From Nitrobacter hamburgensis X14 (lineage in GTDB: Bacteria > Pseudomonadota > Alphaproteobacteria > Rhizobiales > Xanthobacteraceae): a DNA stretch of 64,000 bases. Position numbers and translations under genes: made by a program. Positions 40,279 through 48,696 of the stretch are shown piece after piece (within the stretch, counting starts at the first letter, position 1; each line of letters begins with the position of its first letter). The notes under the pieces were generated by a model. It was not told the origin of the DNA. It did no database searches and saw nothing but the letters and a program-made list of their open reading frames with translations. The DNA lies in assembly GCF_000013885.1 (NCBI RefSeq), contig NC_007964.1:1660001-1724000 (forward strand). The letters run 5' to 3'.

Positions 40279-42183
40279 ATGGCCGTCAGCGATCCACCCG
40301 TCGAAGCCGCAGGCGAGGCTTCGGCAACGAGGAGCGGCTTTTGGGCGTTAACGCTCGGAAGCATCGGCGTGGTCTTTGGCGATATCGGGACATCGCCCCT
40401 GTATGCGTTCCGCGAGGCGGTCAGTCATGCCGCGCAACAGGGGACGGTGACGCCGGTGATCGTGCTCGGCGTGCTGTCGCTGATCCTGTGGTCGCTGTTC
40501 ATTGTCGTCACTGCCAAGTACGTTCTCCTGCTGCTGCGGGCCGACAACAACGGGGAGGGCGGTACCCTGTCGCTGATGGCGCTCGGCCAGCGGGCGCTGG
40601 GGCGGCAAAGCCTGCTTCTGCTGGCGCTCGGCGTGGTCGGCGCTTCGATGTTCATCGGCGATTCCATGATCACGCCGGCGATCTCGGTGCTGTCCGCAGT
40701 CGAAGGATTGAAGCTCGCGGCGCCGGAGTTCGGCAACTACGTCGTCCCGCTGACGTTGCTGATCCTGGTCATGCTGTTCGCGGTGCAGAGCCGCGGCACG
40801 GCAAGCGTGGCTTCGGCGTTCGCCCCGGTGATGGCACTGTGGTTCGTGGCCATCGCTGTCCTCGGCGCTTTGCACATCCACGAGGACCCGAGCGTACTGT
40901 TAGCGGTCAATCCCTGGTACGCTATTCACTTCCTGCTCAATCATGGCCTGATCGGCCTCGTCATCATGGGGCTGGTCTTTCTGTCGGTCACCGGAGGCGA
41001 GGCGCTATATGCCGATCTCGGCCACTTCGGCCGTAAACCAATTCAGGCGGCGTGGTTCTGTCTGGTACTGCCGGCGCTGCTGCTGAATTATTTCGGACAG
41101 GGGGCGCTGATCCTCGCCCATCCCGACGCCATCGAGAACCCCTTCTACCGTCTGGCGCCGGCGCCGATGATCCTGCCGCTGGTCATTCTGGCAACCGCCG
41201 CCACGGTGATCGCCAGCCAGGCCGTCATTACCGGCGCCTATTCGCTCATTCGTCAGGCCGTGCAACTCGGCCTGTTGCCGCGTTTCGAGGTGCGCTACAC
41301 CTCCGAGACCCATGCCGGCCAGATCTACCTGCCGCGCGTCAACATCCTGTTGCTGATCGGCGTGCTGCTTTTGGTGTTGTTGTTCCGCACCTCTAGCGGG
41401 CTCGCCTCGGCCTACGGGATCGCGGTGTCCACCACGATGGTCGCCGACGGCATCATGGGCTTTGTCGTTGTCTGGAAGCTGTGGAACTGGCGGGCGGCGA
41501 CGGCCGCCGCGTTGGTCGTCCCGCTTGTCGTCGTCGACATCATGTTTTTCAGCGCCAATCTCCTCAAGCTGCTTGATGGCGCATGGGTGCCGCTACTGTT
41601 CGGGCTCATTATGGTGGTGCTGATATGGACGTGGCGCCGCGGCGCGGCCATCCTCATCAAAAAGACCCGGCGCACCGAGGTGCCGCTTCTGGATCTCATC
41701 AAGAGTCTTGAAAAGCGGCCACCGCATATCGTCAAGGGCACAGCGGTGTTTCTGACCAGCGATCCCAATTTCGTGCCTACCGCGCTGCTGCACAATCTCA
41801 AGCACAACAAGGTTCTTCACGAACATAACGTCATCCTGACGATCGAAACCGCGCAAACCCCCCGCGTCGATCCCAGCGAGCGGGTTCGCATGGAAAATAT
41901 CAGCGAGAAGTTCTCGACCGTCAGCCTCCGCTTCGGTTTCATGGAGTCGCCGAATGTCCCGAAGGCTCTGGTGATCGCGCGCAAGCTCGGCTGGCAGTTC
42001 GACATCATGGCGACGTCGTTTTTCGTCTCGCGGCGGTCGCTGAAGGCGTCCGCGCAGTCAGGAATGCCGGTTTGGCAGGATCGCCTGTTCATCGCGATGA
42101 GCCGGTCGGCCAACGATGCGATTAATTATTTCCAGATTCCGACCGGGCGAGTTGTTGAGGTGGGAACGCAAGTCATCATTTAG
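40279..42183 (+). CDS. kup: Kup-family low-affinity potassium transporter
   Basis: 634 residues with 12 predicted helices in the first 430 and a cytoplasmic C-terminal domain of about 180 residues. Kup blocks are LGSIGVVFGDIGTSPLYAFREA, LRADNNGEGGTLSLMAL and SVTGGEALYADLGHFG. It takes up K+ with H+. ATG 40279 (MAVSDPPVEA) is preferred over 40183. The stop TAG (42181-42183) is part of the TTAG target duplication of IS copy 2, so the protein is intact although an IS begins on the next base. Confidence 0.93.
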   Translation: MAVSDPPVEAAGEASATRSGFWALTLGSIGVVFGDIGTSPLYAFREAVSHAAQQGTVTPVIVLGVLSLILWSLFIVVTAKYVLLLLRADNNGEGGTLSLMALGQRALGRQSLLLLALGVVGASMFIGDSMITPAISVLSAVEGLKLAAPEFGNYVVPLTLLILVMLFAVQSRGTASVASAFAPVMALWFVAIAVLGALHIHEDPSVLLAVNPWYAIHFLLNHGLIGLVIMGLVFLSVTGGEALYADLGHFGRKPIQAAWFCLVLPALLLNYFGQGALILAHPDAIENPFYRLAPAPMILPLVILATAATVIASQAVITGAYSLIRQAVQLGLLPRFEVRYTSETHAGQIYLPRVNILLLIGVLLLVLLFRTSSGLASAYGIAVSTTMVADGIMGFVVVWKLWNWRAATAAALVVPLVVVDIMFFSANLLKLLDGAWVPLLFGLIMVVLIWTWRRGAAILIKKTRRTEVPLLDLIKSLEKRPPHIVKGTAVFLTSDPNFVPTALLHNLKHNKVLHEHNVILTIETAQTPRVDPSERVRMENISEKFSTVSLRFGFMESPNVPKALVIARKLGWQFDIMATSFFVSRRSLKASAQSGMPVWQDRLFIAMSRSANDAINYFQIPTGRVVEVGTQVII

Positions 42184-43485
42184 CAGGCTGTTGAAGAAGT
42201 CTCTGGCGCAGCGGTTCTGGGCATGATTCTCTTGATGCGGATGCGTCGAGGGGGGAGCGATGCGGGGAAGCGACGAACGGTCAGGCTCGCTGTTCAGCTA
42301 TGTGGACTTGGAGGCTCGGATTCGCTCCGACCATCCGCTGCGAACGATCCGACAGATCGCGAACGCGGCGTTGAATGATCTGTCGAGGGACTTTGACAAG
42401 CTCTACACGGCGTTCGGCCGTCCCTCGATCGCACCGGAGAAGCTGCTTCGGGCAATGCTGCTGCAGGCATTCTACGGGATCCGCTCGGAACGGCAGTTGA
42501 TGGAGCGGCTGGAGTTCGACCTGCTGTTGCGCTGGTTCGTGGGCTTGGGCGTGGACGACCCGGTGTGGGACCACTCGACCTTCTCGAAGAACCGCGACCG
42601 ATTGCTTGAAGGTGAGATCGCCGCGAAGTTCTTGAACGCGCTGATGGGGCAGCACCAGGTCAAGCGGCTGTTATCAAGCGAGCATTTTTCGGTCGACGGC
42701 ACGCTGATCGAGGCGTGGGCATCGATCAAGAGCTTCCGGCGCAAGGACGGCGGTGACCAGGACAGTGATGGACCGGGACGCAACGCCGAGCGCAGTTTCC
42801 ACAACGAGAAGCGCTGCAACGAGACGCATCAGAGCACGACCGATCCCGAGGCACGGCTCTATAAGAAGGGCGGCGGCCAGCCGGCGAAGCTTTGCTACAT
42901 CGGCCATGCCCTGATGGAGAACCGCAACGGACTGGCGGTGCTGGGTGGCGTGAGCCGGGCGACCGGAACGGCGGAGCGGGATCAGGCGTTGGCGCTGATC
43001 GACTGCCACCGCGGCCAAAGCGAGCGGCGGATCACGCTGGGCGCCGACAAGGCCTATGACGTCACCGCATTCGTCGAGGACTTAAGACGGCGTTCGGTCA
43101 CGCCGCACATCGCCATCGACGGGCATTTGAGCAAGACCGGAAAGCCGCGCAAGACCGCGATCGACCAGAGGACTCTCCGTCATGCCGGATATGCCGTCAG
43201 CCAACGCTGTCGCAAGCGCATCGAGGAGGTGTTCGGCTGGATCAAGGCCTCCGCCGGACTTGCCAAGATCAAGCTGCGAGGCCGCGACCGCGTCAACGCC
43301 ACCTTCACCCTGGCGCTGGCGGCCTACAACCTGATCCGCTTGCCCAAACTCCTGGCAGCCGCCGCGTGAAACACAAGTCGTGCACCGTCAAGATGCTCGA
43401 TCAGGACCCTGATGGTGGCGCCGCCCGCAGATCACGCTGACTCCATTCCATATCCGTCTCCGTGGGAAACTTCTTCAACAGCCTG
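42184..43485 (+). mobile_element. IS5-family insertion sequence, copy 2 (1,302 bp)
   Basis: Same length, 17-bp inverted repeats and orientation as copy 1. The TTAG target duplication is at 42180-42183 and 43486-43489. It starts directly after the kup stop codon. The base after the right duplication begins AGCGTTTTC, the edge of palindromic element B1, so the insertion split the junction between kup and the element. Confidence 0.96.
42260..43369 (+). CDS. tnpA: IS5-family transposase (copy 2)
   Basis: 369 residues, identical in sequence to the copy 1 product: the same DUF772-type N-terminus and DDE residues D146, D263 and E322. Intact. Confidence 0.95.
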   Translation: MRGSDERSGSLFSYVDLEARIRSDHPLRTIRQIANAALNDLSRDFDKLYTAFGRPSIAPEKLLRAMLLQAFYGIRSERQLMERLEFDLLLRWFVGLGVDDPVWDHSTFSKNRDRLLEGEIAAKFLNALMGQHQVKRLLSSEHFSVDGTLIEAWASIKSFRRKDGGDQDSDGPGRNAERSFHNEKRCNETHQSTTDPEARLYKKGGGQPAKLCYIGHALMENRNGLAVLGGVSRATGTAERDQALALIDCHRGQSERRITLGADKAYDVTAFVEDLRRRSVTPHIAIDGHLSKTGKPRKTAIDQRTLRHAGYAVSQRCRKRIEEVFGWIKASAGLAKIKLRGRDRVNATFTLALAAYNLIRLPKLLAAAA

Positions 43486-43490
43486 TTAGA

Positions 43491-43559
43491 GCGTTTTCGA
43501 GCGAAGCATGTCTTCGGGCTTGACCCGAGGATGGGTACCGGTTCGCGGGAAGAAAACGC
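43491..43559 (+). repeat. Palindromic element B1 with nested hairpin insertion
   Basis: Arms GCGTTTTC (43491-43498) and GAAAACGC (43552-43559). Compared with B2, the core is split: after GAAG comes about 25 extra bases containing CTTCGGG-N5-CCCGAGG, then GGGTACCGGTTCGCG. The GTCAAATCAAAA tail follows. Confidence 0.75.
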
Positions 43560-43584
43560 GTCAAATCAAAATCATAGAGCCCGC

Positions 43585-43615
43585 TTCTGATTCCATCAGA
43601 AACGAAAAGGCTCCA
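43585..43615. repeat. Palindromic element F2 (half copy)
   Basis: TTCTGAT-TCC-ATCAGAA hairpin followed by ACGAAAAGGCTCC. The 3' arm matches the complement of F1's left side, but the 5' arm is missing here. Confidence 0.6.
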
Positions 43616-43744
43616 GGCAAGCTATCATTTAGAATTGTGGCGGCGCTTGATTTTGTCGGCGCAAGGCGCGACGTTGCGCGGCTGGAGAGCGGGCGAAACC
43701 GGCTTTGAACCGGTGCGCCTGAATGCGGGGACGAGGAGGTTGCG

Positions 43745-44080
43745 TTGGCAGATCAGAATTTTGTCGTTCACGACTTGACGCCGGAAGAGGTCTCGAAGGG
43801 CATTGCCGACGGGCGCTATCTGCTGGTTGATGTCCGCGAGCCGAACGAGGTCGCGGCGGAGTCCTTTCCGGACGCGGTCGTTGTTGCGCTGTCGAGCTTC
43901 GACCCCAAGGCGATACCCGACCCGCAAGGCAAGCAGGTGGTGTTTGCCTGCCGCTCGGGCAAGCGCTCGGTGACCGCATCGCTGGTGGCGCAGGCCGGCG
44001 GTCTTGCCTACGACAAGCATCTTGCCGGCGGAATTCTGGGGTGGAAAGCGGTGGGGCTGCCGACCCGACCCGGCGGCTGA
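43745..44080 (+). CDS. Rhodanese-domain sulfurtransferase
   Basis: 111 residues, a single rhodanese domain. Start blocks are LLVDVREPNEVAAES; the active-site loop is VFACRSGKRSVTAS with the catalytic Cys, and the domain ends HLAGGILGWKAVGLP. Such proteins move sulfane sulfur; the partner is unknown. The start is TTG at 43745 with a strong GAGGAGG ribosome binding site at 43733-43739. The aminotransferase follows within 15 bases. Confidence 0.88.
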   Translation: MADQNFVVHDLTPEEVSKGIADGRYLLVDVREPNEVAAESFPDAVVVALSSFDPKAIPDPQGKQVVFACRSGKRSVTASLVAQAGGLAYDKHLAGGILGWKAVGLPTRPGG

Positions 44081-44095
44081 GATTTGACGCTCTCG

Positions 44096-45250
44096 ATGAA
44101 CAAGGTCTTCGCCGACCTTCCGGTCACGATCTTCGAGACGATGTCGCAGCTCGCCCGCGATAACGATGCCATCAACCTCGGGCAGGGTTTTCCCGACGAT
44201 CCGGGTCCGGAGGATATCCGGCGCGCGGCGGCGGACGCCGTTCTCGACGGCTACAATCAATATCCATCGATGATGGGAATTCCGGAGTTGCGGCGGGCGA
44301 TTGCCGCGCATTACGGGCACTGGCACGGCCTGTCGCTCGATCCGATGACGGAGGTCATGGTTACCTCGGGCGGCACGGAGGCGTTGACCGGCGCCATACT
44401 CGCCATGGTCGAGCCGGGTGACGAGGTCATCGTCTTCCAGCCGGTCTACGACTCCTATCTTCCGATCATCAGGCAGGCCGGCGGCGTTCCGCGCCTGGTC
44501 CGCCTCGAGCCGCCGCACTGGCGGCTGACGGAAGATGCGCTCCGCGGCGCCTTCACCCGCAAGACCAAGGCGGTGCTCTTCAACAATCCGCTCAATCCGG
44601 CCGCGGTGGTCTATCCGCGCGAGGATCTGGAATTGCTGGCGCGGTTCTGCCAGGAGTTCGATGCGGTCGCGATCTGCGACGAGGTCTGGGAGCATGTCGT
44701 CTTCGACGGCCGCGAGCATATTCCGCTGATCACCATTGCCGGTATGCGCGACCGCACCATCAAGATCGGCTCGGCCGGGAAGATATTTTCGCTGACCGGC
44801 TGGAAGGTCGGCTTTGTCTGCGCCGCGCCGCCGCTGCTGCGGGCGACCGCGAAGGTGCATCAGTTTCTGACGTTCACGACGCCCCCCAATCTTCAGGCCG
44901 CGGTCGCCTATGGCCTCGCCAAGCCGGACGAGTTCTTTTTTGCAATGCGCCGCGATCTCGCGCGACGCCGCGACCGTCTGACCCGCGGCTTTGAAGACAT
45001 CGGGTTTCCCGTGCTGCAATCACAGGGAACCTATTTCCTGACGGTCGATCTTGCGCCGCTCGGCCTCAATGAAACCGACGAGGCGTTTTGCAGGCGCATC
45101 GTGACGGACCACAAGGTCGCGGCGATCCCGGTTTCCGCGTTCTACGAACAGGATGCGGTTACTTCGGTCGTGCGATTCTGTTTCGCCAAGAAGGATGCCA
45201 CGCTCGACAGCGCGCTGGAGCGTTTGTCCGATGCCATGCTTGTTGTTTAG
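44096..45250 (+). CDS. PLP-dependent class I/II aminotransferase (methionine / kynurenine aminotransferase-like)
   Basis: 384 residues, fold type I. The block INLGQGFPDDPGP and the nucleotide-like turn TSGGTEALTGAI are followed by FNNPLNPAA (PLP Asn) and AICDEVWEHVVF (PLP Asp). The PLP lysine lies in KIGSAGKIFSLTGWKVGF. The C-terminus has the substrate carboxylate Arg in VVRFCFAK. Close to YbdL/kynurenine aminotransferase-like enzymes; substrate not assignable. A TTG at 44084 is an alternative start. A binding-protein gene follows. Confidence 0.9.
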   Translation: MNKVFADLPVTIFETMSQLARDNDAINLGQGFPDDPGPEDIRRAAADAVLDGYNQYPSMMGIPELRRAIAAHYGHWHGLSLDPMTEVMVTSGGTEALTGAILAMVEPGDEVIVFQPVYDSYLPIIRQAGGVPRLVRLEPPHWRLTEDALRGAFTRKTKAVLFNNPLNPAAVVYPREDLELLARFCQEFDAVAICDEVWEHVVFDGREHIPLITIAGMRDRTIKIGSAGKIFSLTGWKVGFVCAAPPLLRATAKVHQFLTFTTPPNLQAAVAYGLAKPDEFFFAMRRDLARRRDRLTRGFEDIGFPVLQSQGTYFLTVDLAPLGLNETDEAFCRRIVTDHKVAAIPVSAFYEQDAVTSVVRFCFAKKDATLDSALERLSDAMLVV

Positions 45251-45264
45251 GGATGGTGCAAGCG

Positions 45265-46380
45265 ATGATTCCGAATCGATACACATGGATCTGGGTTGCC
45301 GCCGCGTTCGCGCTTGGCTTCAGTGGAGCATCATCACGGCCGGCCCATGCGGCCGAGCGGACCGTCAATTTCTACAACTGGTCGAACTATATCGCGCCGG
45401 GCGTGCTCGATGCCTTCACCAAGGAGACCGGCATCAAGGTGGTCTATGACACCTTCGATGCCAACGAGACGCTGGAAACCCGGCTTCTCGCCGGCAAGTC
45501 GGGCTACGACGTGGTGGTGCCCACGGCATATTTCCTGCAGCGCCAGATCCACGCGAATATCTTCCAGAAGCTCGACAAGGCGAAGCTGCCGAATCTTGCC
45601 AACGCCTGGCCGGAGGTGACGGCGAAGCTCGCAGTCTACGATCCCGGCAACCGCTATGCCGCGAGCTACATGTGGGGCACGACCGGCATCGGTTACAACG
45701 TCAAGGCGGCGCAGCGCATTCTTGGATCCGACGGCAAGATCGATAGTTGGGATATCATCTTCGATCCGGACAAGCTGGCAAAGTTCAAGGACTGCGGCGT
45801 CCAGATGCTCGATTCCGCCGACGATATCTTGCCGGCGGCATTGAACTATCTGGGTCTCGATCCGAATTCGACAGCAAAGGCCGATCTCGAACAGGCGGCG
45901 GCCCTTGTCAGCAAGGTCAGGCCTTCCGTTCGGAAATTTCATTCCTCGGAATATCTGAACGGGCTCGCCACCGGCGAGATCTGTCTTGTCGTCGGCTGGT
46001 CGGGCGATATCAAGCAGGCGCAGCGCCGCGCGGCCGAGACCCATAACGGCGTCGAGATCGGCTATGCGATTCCGAAAGAGGGCGCGCAGATGTTTTTCGA
46101 CAATCTCGCCATTCCGGCGGATGCGAAGAATGTCGCGGAAGCTTATGAACTGATCAATTATCTCTATCGGCCCGACGTGGCGGCGAAGAATTCGGATTTC
46201 CTGTCCTACGCCAACGGCAATCTGGCCAGCCAGAAGCTGATCGATCCGAAAATCTTCAACGACAAAACGATCTATCCGGACGCGGCCACGATGAAGCGGC
46301 TGTTCGTCATCACCGCGCGCGACCCGAAGACCCAGCGTGCGGTCAACCGGCTCTGGACCCGCGTGAAAACCGGGCGGTGA
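45265..46380 (+). CDS. potF: Polyamine-type ABC transporter substrate-binding protein (PotD/PotF family)
   Basis: 371 residues. The signal peptide is about 1-32 (cleaved near AHAAE). The mature start RTVNFYNWSNYIAPGVLDAF is typical of PotD/PotF, with YDVVVPTAYFLQRQI, YMWGTTGIGYN and NFYNWSNY-type aromatic residues that contact the polyamine. Putrescine-like ligand is inference. No permease or ATPase gene is adjacent. ATG 45253 is an alternative start. It stops 10 bases before element B2. Confidence 0.9.
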   Translation: MIPNRYTWIWVAAAFALGFSGASSRPAHAAERTVNFYNWSNYIAPGVLDAFTKETGIKVVYDTFDANETLETRLLAGKSGYDVVVPTAYFLQRQIHANIFQKLDKAKLPNLANAWPEVTAKLAVYDPGNRYAASYMWGTTGIGYNVKAAQRILGSDGKIDSWDIIFDPDKLAKFKDCGVQMLDSADDILPAALNYLGLDPNSTAKADLEQAAALVSKVRPSVRKFHSSEYLNGLATGEICLVVGWSGDIKQAQRRAAETHNGVEIGYAIPKEGAQMFFDNLAIPADAKNVAEAYELINYLYRPDVAAKNSDFLSYANGNLASQKLIDPKIFNDKTIYPDAATMKRLFVITARDPKTQRAVNRLWTRVKTGR

Positions 46381-46389
46381 CGGGCAGTA

Positions 46390-46433
46390 GCGTTTTCGAG
46401 CGAAGTGGAAACCGGTTCGCGTGAAGAAAACGC
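46390..46433 (+). repeat. Palindromic element B2 (constant-core family)
   Basis: Arms GCGTTTTC (46390-46397) and GAAAACGC (46426-46433) enclose GAAGTGGAAACCGGTTCGCG. It fills the 70-base gap between the convergent binding-protein and lpxXL genes. Confidence 0.85.
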
Positions 46434-46450
46434 GTTAAATCAAAGAGAGC

Positions 46451-47383
46451 CTACCGCCAGCGGCGGTGCAGCCACAGCCATTGATCCGGGTATTCGCGGA
46501 TCCAGCCTTCGATCACCGAGGTGATGGTCTGCATCGTACCCTGCACGTCGATCTGCCCGTTCGCATCCCGCACCGGTGCGACCTCTTCGGACAGTTCGGC
46601 GCGGAAGCGATGGCCGGGCAGGCGGATGATCCGCACGCCGTGGATCGGGCACTCGATCTGCCGTAGCAGACGCGCCAGCATCGGATTGGCCCTGGTCTTG
46701 CGGCCGAAGAACGTAACCTCGACGCCGTTGGTCAAATACTGGTCGACCAGCATGGCGACGTGTCGGCCGCTTTGCAGCGCTTGCGCCAGTTTGAACGGCG
46801 CGGCAGGACCGGCCGGGATCAGCGTGCCCATGTTGACGGAACGTAATTGCTCGATCGCGCGATCGGCCGCTGCGATATTCGGCCTGCGAAACAGCACCGC
46901 CGCATCGAGCCCATGCGCGACGGCGGCGACGGCGGGGAGTTCCCAGTTGCCGAGATGGCTTGCGAAAATCAGCGCCGGCTTGCCGTCGAGCCGCAGCTTG
47001 TGGAACAGCTCGCGGGTGCGCGGCCCGATTTCGATGCGGCTGTCCTCGGGATGATCCGGATCGTGTTTCCAGATGTGATCGAGATGGGCAAACTCCGCAC
47101 CGATGCGTCCGAGATTGTCCCACACTCCCGCCAGGATCGTCTCGATCTCGTCCGGCGACTTTTCGGGAAACGCGGCCGTCAGGTTGGCGCGCCCGATCTT
47201 CTGCTCGCGCAGCATCGGCCCGATCTTTTGCGTGATCTTGCCGAACAGGTTTGCCGTCCCGATCGGATCGAAATAGCGCGTCGTGCGCAACAACCCGATC
47301 GTCAACCCGCCGATGGCGGCGGCGCCCACGGGTTTGACCGCGTCGCGCAGTCTGGCTCGAGTTCGCAGGAGGAGACGCTGCAC
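46451..47383 (-). CDS. lpxXL: Lipid A very-long-chain acyltransferase LpxXL
   Basis: 310 residues of the LpxL/HtrB family. The catalytic motif is H-x4-E in ASHLGNWELPA; LVDQYLTNGVEVTFFG and the C-terminal WLWLHRRWR are family blocks. It should transfer the very long (omega-1)-hydroxy chain from AcpXL to lipid A at the inner membrane. Last gene of the acpXL-fabZ-fabF2-fabF1-lpxXL operon, 8 bases after the fabF1 stop. Confidence 0.9.
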   Translation of the reverse strand: MQRLLLRTRARLRDAVKPVGAAAIGGLTIGLLRTTRYFDPIGTANLFGKITQKIGPMLREQKIGRANLTAAFPEKSPDEIETILAGVWDNLGRIGAEFAHLDHIWKHDPDHPEDSRIEIGPRTRELFHKLRLDGKPALIFASHLGNWELPAVAAVAHGLDAAVLFRRPNIAAADRAIEQLRSVNMGTLIPAGPAAPFKLAQALQSGRHVAMLVDQYLTNGVEVTFFGRKTRANPMLARLLRQIECPIHGVRIIRLPGHRFRAELSEEVAPVRDANGQIDVQGTMQTITSVIEGWIREYPDQWLWLHRRWR

Positions 47384-47391
47384 TATCGCCG

Positions 47392-48672
47392 TCAGACCGG
47401 TTCGCGCGTCAGGATCAGCGACGCGTTCTGTCCGCCGAATCCGAACGAGTTCGACATCACCGTGGTGACGCGCGCATCGCGGGCTGCGTTGGGAACGACG
47501 TCGAATGGGATCGCGGGGTCCGGCACGTCATAGTTGATAGTCGGCGGAATGCGCTGGTGCTCGAGCGTCAATAGCGAGAACACCGCCTCGACAGCTCCCG
47601 CCGCCGAGAGGGTGTGGCCGACCATGGATTTGTTTGACGATACCGGGATCTGCCTGGTGCGCTCGCCAAACACGGTCGAGATGCCGAGATATTCCATCTT
47701 GTCGTTTTCCGGGGTGCCGGTGCCGTGCGCGTTGATGTAATCGATCTGCTCGACGGTCACGCCGGCGTCCGCGAGAGCGTTGCGGACGCATCCGATGATG
47801 GGCTTGCCGTCGGGGCTTGAGCGCGTGCGGTGGAAGGAGTCCGCCAGTTCGCCGCATCCCGCCACGATGCCCAGTATTTTCGCGCCGCGCGCGGCTGCGG
47901 CCTCATAGCTTTCGAGAACCAGCGCGCCCGCGCCCTCGGCCATCACGAAGCCGTCGCGGTTCTTGGAAAACGGTCGTACCGCGGCCTGCGGGGGGTCGTT
48001 CTGGGTCGACAGCGCCGACAGCAGCGAGAACCGGATCAGCGCTTCGGGATTGACCGAGCCGTCAGTTGCGACGCACAGCGCGGCATCGGCCTCGCCACGG
48101 CGGATCGCTTCGACGCCGAGTTGAATTGCGGTGGCTCCCGATGCGCAGGCCGTCGAGAGCGAGATCGGCGAGCCCTTGGTGCCGAAGGTTTCGGCGAGAT
48201 GATCCGCAACGGAGCCGAACAGGAAGCGGCGATGATATTGCTTGAACCCGCCGCCGCCGCTGACCCGCAACATCTGATCATAGTCGATATCGGTATCCGC
48301 ACCGATACCGCGGCCGAGTTCCTGACGCTGCGGCCACTCAAGCTCGACCGGGGCGACCGCGAGAAACAGCGGGCCTGGAAAATCACCGGAGCTGCCGATC
48401 CTCGCCTGCGCGACAGCCTCCTCGGTCGCGATGTCGGCGAGTCGCTCCGAAAGATCGGTCGACGAGAACGGCTCGACCGGGACGAAATCGATCGTGCCCG
48501 CCATCGTGGTTCTCAGGCCGTCGGTCGGGAACCGCGTGATCGTCCTGATGCCGGACTCACCCGCGCAAAGTCTGGCCCAGTTGTCGGTCTTGCCGGAGCC
48601 GAGAGAGGTCACGACGCCCATGCCCGTGACGACGACGACAGGCCTGCCGGATTTGTCGCGCATAGCGGTCAT
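47392..48672 (-). CDS. Beta-ketoacyl-ACP synthase II-type, VLCFA cluster (FabF1XL)
   Basis: 426 residues with the full Cys-His-His triad: C176 (STACASGA), H316 (NAHGTGTPEND) and H353 (SNKSMVGHTLSA). It should extend acyl chains on AcpXL toward C26-C30. It lies between a Cys-less KAS-like protein and lpxXL on the minus strand. Two starts (MTAM) are possible. In the rhizobial cluster this gene is followed by a zinc alcohol dehydrogenase, which is absent here. Confidence 0.92.
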   Translation of the reverse strand: MTAMRDKSGRPVVVVTGMGVVTSLGSGKTDNWARLCAGESGIRTITRFPTDGLRTTMAGTIDFVPVEPFSSTDLSERLADIATEEAVAQARIGSSGDFPGPLFLAVAPVELEWPQRQELGRGIGADTDIDYDQMLRVSGGGGFKQYHRRFLFGSVADHLAETFGTKGSPISLSTACASGATAIQLGVEAIRRGEADAALCVATDGSVNPEALIRFSLLSALSTQNDPPQAAVRPFSKNRDGFVMAEGAGALVLESYEAAAARGAKILGIVAGCGELADSFHRTRSSPDGKPIIGCVRNALADAGVTVEQIDYINAHGTGTPENDKMEYLGISTVFGERTRQIPVSSNKSMVGHTLSAAGAVEAVFSLLTLEHQRIPPTINYDVPDPAIPFDVVPNAARDARVTTVMSNSFGFGGQNASLILTREPV

Positions 48673-48696
48673 GGTTCCCCCATCGAATCCTGGTTT

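Noticed and set aside
13066..43485. A 30 kb composite transposon bounded by the two IS copies
   Set aside because: Each IS has its own TTAG duplication on both sides, so they are two independent insertions; the genes between are housekeeping.
8334..46433. CRISPR array, because similar short palindromes recur
   Set aside because: The copies are scattered over 38 kb as single units, with no regular spacers and no cas genes.
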